Shown: positions 61,874 through 64,000 of the stretch, piece after piece
Numbering within the stretch: the first letter of the stretch is position 1
Layout: every line of letters starts with the position of its first letter
Source of the DNA: Chromatiales bacterium (ex Bugula neritina AB1)
GTDB taxonomy: Bacteria > Pseudomonadota > Gammaproteobacteria > Granulosicoccales > Granulosicoccaceae
NCBI GenBank assembly: GCA_001730015.1
Contig: MDLA01000081.1
Location: 1-64,000, forward strand
Length of the DNA stretch: 64,000 bases
Reading direction: 5' to 3'
The notes under the pieces: model-generated
The model's input: the letters and a program-made list of their open reading frames with translations, nothing else
The model's database searches: none
Told to the model about the DNA's origin: nothing
Program-made: the position numbers and the translations under genes

Positions 61874-63127
61874 TTGATTACTGAAGCACACTACTGGATT
61901 TTCCTGGCAATTGCATTCGCAGTTGTAAGCCTGGTGCCAGTAAGAATCCGGTTGCAGTGCATCGGCCTGTTATCGTTTGTTTGTCTATTTTTCCTGCTCG
62001 CCTCTGTCGCGCCCGATGCAGACATGACAAGTGAGACTCACTCACTTCATCTATACAAGCAAAATTATTACGTTATTTACTGGCTAACATTCTGGACGTT
62101 TGTATTTTTCTATGTACCGAAAATTGCCGCCCTGAAAAAACTACCCGGATCATCTTTAAACATGCTCCTGATCGGGGCAATCGTCTCATACCTGTTTTAC
62201 TCAAAGTACATTCCTGAAATCGTTCGAACCGTAGCCGGAGCCACACCAGACACCAGGACACTGATACCGCTTGGGGTAAGCTATTTTTCCTTTAAGCTAA
62301 TCCACTACCTGATCGAAAATTCACGCGGCAGATTTCAACCTCACGGTTTTTTCCAGTTCTGGACTTATATATTTCTATTTCCAATTTATACCGCTGGTCC
62401 GATCGAACGCTTCGATAATTTCCAGAGGAACTGCCTTTCAACGGACCGAAGAACAGATATCATCGAAGGTTTAACGCGGATCATCTATGGCCTAATCAAA
62501 AAATTTGTTATTTCAGGGGTGCTGTTGGTCGGTTTACTTAGTTCCCATACTGGCGACTCCGTTCTTTCTGATCTGGAAACTATTGCGCACTACAAGGTGT
62601 GGGGGTTCCTACTCCTCAACTATCTGATCATCTACCTGGACTTCAGCGCCTACAGTGACATTGCTATTGGCTCTTCCAGGCTATTGGGAATCCGGATTGG
62701 AGAGAATTTCAACTGGCCGATCCTGGCGACCAATATAACAATTCTGTGGAAACGCTGGCATATGTCTCTCGGCAACTGGTGTCAGTCCTACATATATATG
62801 CCCGCCATAGGCTTTAGCAGAAACCCTTACTTTGCAATTTTTTTGACCTTCCTTGCAATAGGACTGTGGCACGGTGGAAACTATACCTGGGTGGCGTGGG
62901 GACTGTATCAGGGCATCGGCGTCGTTACCTATCGAATCTGGTCGAAATCCACTGCGGGAAAATACCTTGCAGACAAACGCTCGTGGATTACAAATAGTCT
63001 GGCCATTGCAATGACCAATATCTGGATGGCCGGCAGTTTCGCTTTTACGGCGACATACCACACCGGATCAATCAGCGATGTAAGAGACGCATTCTTTATT
63101 CTCGGGAAATGCCTGTTTCTAATTTAA
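61874..63127 (+). CDS. MBOAT family O-acyltransferase (DltB/AlgI-like)
   Basis: 417 residues from TTG at 61874 (MITEAHYWIFLAIAFAVVS). About ten membrane helices; the MBOAT core ILWKRWHMSLGNWCQSYIYMPAIGFSRN and the active His H333 in GLWHGGNYTWVAWGLYQGIG are present. DltB/AlgI-type proteins pass an acyl group from a cytoplasmic carrier across the membrane. It is the last gene of the cluster. A better start codon was not found, but the N-terminus is typical. Confidence 0.88.
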   Translation: MITEAHYWIFLAIAFAVVSLVPVRIRLQCIGLLSFVCLFFLLASVAPDADMTSETHSLHLYKQNYYVIYWLTFWTFVFFYVPKIAALKKLPGSSLNMLLIGAIVSYLFYSKYIPEIVRTVAGATPDTRTLIPLGVSYFSFKLIHYLIENSRGRFQPHGFFQFWTYIFLFPIYTAGPIERFDNFQRNCLSTDRRTDIIEGLTRIIYGLIKKFVISGVLLVGLLSSHTGDSVLSDLETIAHYKVWGFLLLNYLIIYLDFSAYSDIAIGSSRLLGIRIGENFNWPILATNITILWKRWHMSLGNWCQSYIYMPAIGFSRNPYFAIFLTFLAIGLWHGGNYTWVAWGLYQGIGVVTYRIWSKSTAGKYLADKRSWITNSLAIAMTNIWMAGSFAFTATYHTGSISDVRDAFFILGKCLFLI

Positions 63128-63154
63128 AATAAACGATCTTCTGATCAGTGATAT

Positions 63155-63832
63155 TTACTCTTGCGCGCTGTAATCCATTATCCGGCTGCCCTCTCTGATG
63201 GGCTTCAGTGTTAAGGCTGAACCAATAGCAAGGGTATTATCGGGTACATCTGTATGCACCCGGGTTGCAGCAGCCACAACTGCTCCAGCACCAATCCGTA
63301 CCCCTGGCAATAGAGTTGCCCCGGCACCAACCATAGCCCCTTCACCAATAAGCACACTACTGGTGATACTCACCCCGGGCCCAATTGAAGCGTAGTCGCC
63401 AATCATGACATGGTGACCTATATTTGTGCTGCGGTTTATGAATACAAATTGCCCGATTCTCGAGGACGAACCAACAGCAGTTAGCGCATTGACATAGCTG
63501 CCTTCGCCAACAGCAGTGGTACCAGCGACAACAGCTGATGAATCCACCAGAGCCAGCGGATTTTCAAACCCGCTGACTGATGCCAGTTCGCGCAACTGCC
63601 GTCTTCTGACTGGAGAAAACGCTGCAGGTACATAGGGGAGCGTACGCTGGTTGCCGGAGACCTCATCAATTGCTATCAGCCGGCTTCGATCCGGCAGCCT
63701 GTCAGGGCGCTGATCAACATTTATTATTGCAGCAACCTTAAGCCCAAGCCGCAGACAGGAATCGACATAGTCGCCGATCAACGGAGTACGCGCCCCGAAC
63801 AGGACAATCGAATTCTTTGATTTTTCAGACAA
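63155..63832 (-). CDS. NeuD/PglD-like hexapeptide-repeat acyltransferase
   Basis: 225 residues from TTG at 63832, which has AGAGGGG a few bases upstream; a GTG at 63853 lacks one. N-terminal PglD-like Rossmann domain (SIVLFGARTPLIGDYVDSCLRLGLKVAAI), then a left-handed beta-helix of hexapeptide repeats (IGQFVFINRSTNIGHHVMIGDYASIGPGVSI..). The catalytic His is in the NIGHHVMIG region. Such enzymes O- or N-acetylate sugars in glycan synthesis. Convergent with the MBOAT gene; may belong to the same glycan-modification locus. Confidence 0.85.
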   Translation of the reverse strand: MSEKSKNSIVLFGARTPLIGDYVDSCLRLGLKVAAIINVDQRPDRLPDRSRLIAIDEVSGNQRTLPYVPAAFSPVRRRQLRELASVSGFENPLALVDSSAVVAGTTAVGEGSYVNALTAVGSSSRIGQFVFINRSTNIGHHVMIGDYASIGPGVSITSSVLIGEGAMVGAGATLLPGVRIGAGAVVAAATRVHTDVPDNTLAIGSALTLKPIREGSRIMDYSAQE

Positions 63833-64000
63833 TGGAACCCCTCTTAACTGCACTGGAAAGAGCGCTAAACGGATATTAAAGCACCGGCCGTGATCTGCGA
63901 AATTTCTATTGTCATATCACTTCGGCATATCACTATAGCGAAATGAAACAGGGTGGTGCATTTATTCACTGTCGGGGTTCGGGTTTAATCTACATGAAGT

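Overview
The window looks like chromosome from a marine-type gammaproteobacterium. Support comes from Rsd/AlgQ-type and YcgN-type genes, a rubredoxin divergent from hemL, CsrA, a TRAP transporter, and organosulfur genes (methanethiol oxidase, a sulfoacetaldehyde dehydrogenase-like enzyme). The species cannot be named from the sequence. No rRNA, tRNA, CRISPR array or prophage was recognised. Genes are dense on both strands, and most intergenic gaps over 300 bases hold small inverted-repeat elements.

Layout. 1-9.3 kb: a caspase/formylglycine-enzyme-like fusion cut by the left edge, an Rpn nuclease, a CvfB-like RNA-binding protein, a nitroreductase, a TPR protein, a PhnD-like protein, a ferredoxin, a CoA-binding protein and a methanethiol oxidase with a divergent IclR regulator. 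10.2-18.7 kb: an uncharacterised conserved protein, then a peptide ABC operon (SBP, M24 peptidase, two permeases, two ATPases). 18.7-30.8 kb: hydrolase, a giant SAM-cyclase-AAA-TPR protein, a Gfo/Idh dehydrogenase, an orphan molybdopterin hydroxylase subunit, a DAO-type flavoprotein, a lipoprotein lipase and a class III aminotransferase. 31-37.8 kb: csrA, a class II aldolase, and a LacI-type regulator divergent from an acylating aldehyde dehydrogenase plus a two-subunit acyl-CoA ligase. 38-41 kb: an EF-hand protein and an ECF sigma factor operon with DUF3106. 41.4-48.4 kb: SDR, a second orphan molybdopterin hydroxylase, a TRAP transporter and a UbiX-like protein. 48.4-56.4 kb: mostly housekeeping (PPOX-like, Rsd/AlgQ, YcgN, Fbp, rubredoxin, HemL, class IV aminotransferase, sulfotransferase-like, crotonase).

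56.8-63.8 kb is the most unusual part. An acyl carrier protein, a fold-type III PLP decarboxylase, an AMP-forming ligase, a DltD-like SGNH protein, a 43-residue DltX-like microprotein ending in FRYQGF, and a DltB/AlgI-type MBOAT lie on one strand. An IS200-type element sits inside the set. This has the parts list of a dlt surface-acylation system, with an added decarboxylase that could act on a carrier-bound amino acid, as BtrK does in butirosin synthesis. A NeuD/PglD-like acyltransferase follows on the other strand.

Three families of short inverted-repeat (MITE-like) elements occur: family 1 at 19.5, 32.4 and 38.6 kb; family 2 at 33.0 and 41.2 kb; family 3 at 27.9 kb. Families 1 and 2 end in CTAG-type tetranucleotides. 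No matching transposase gene is in the window.
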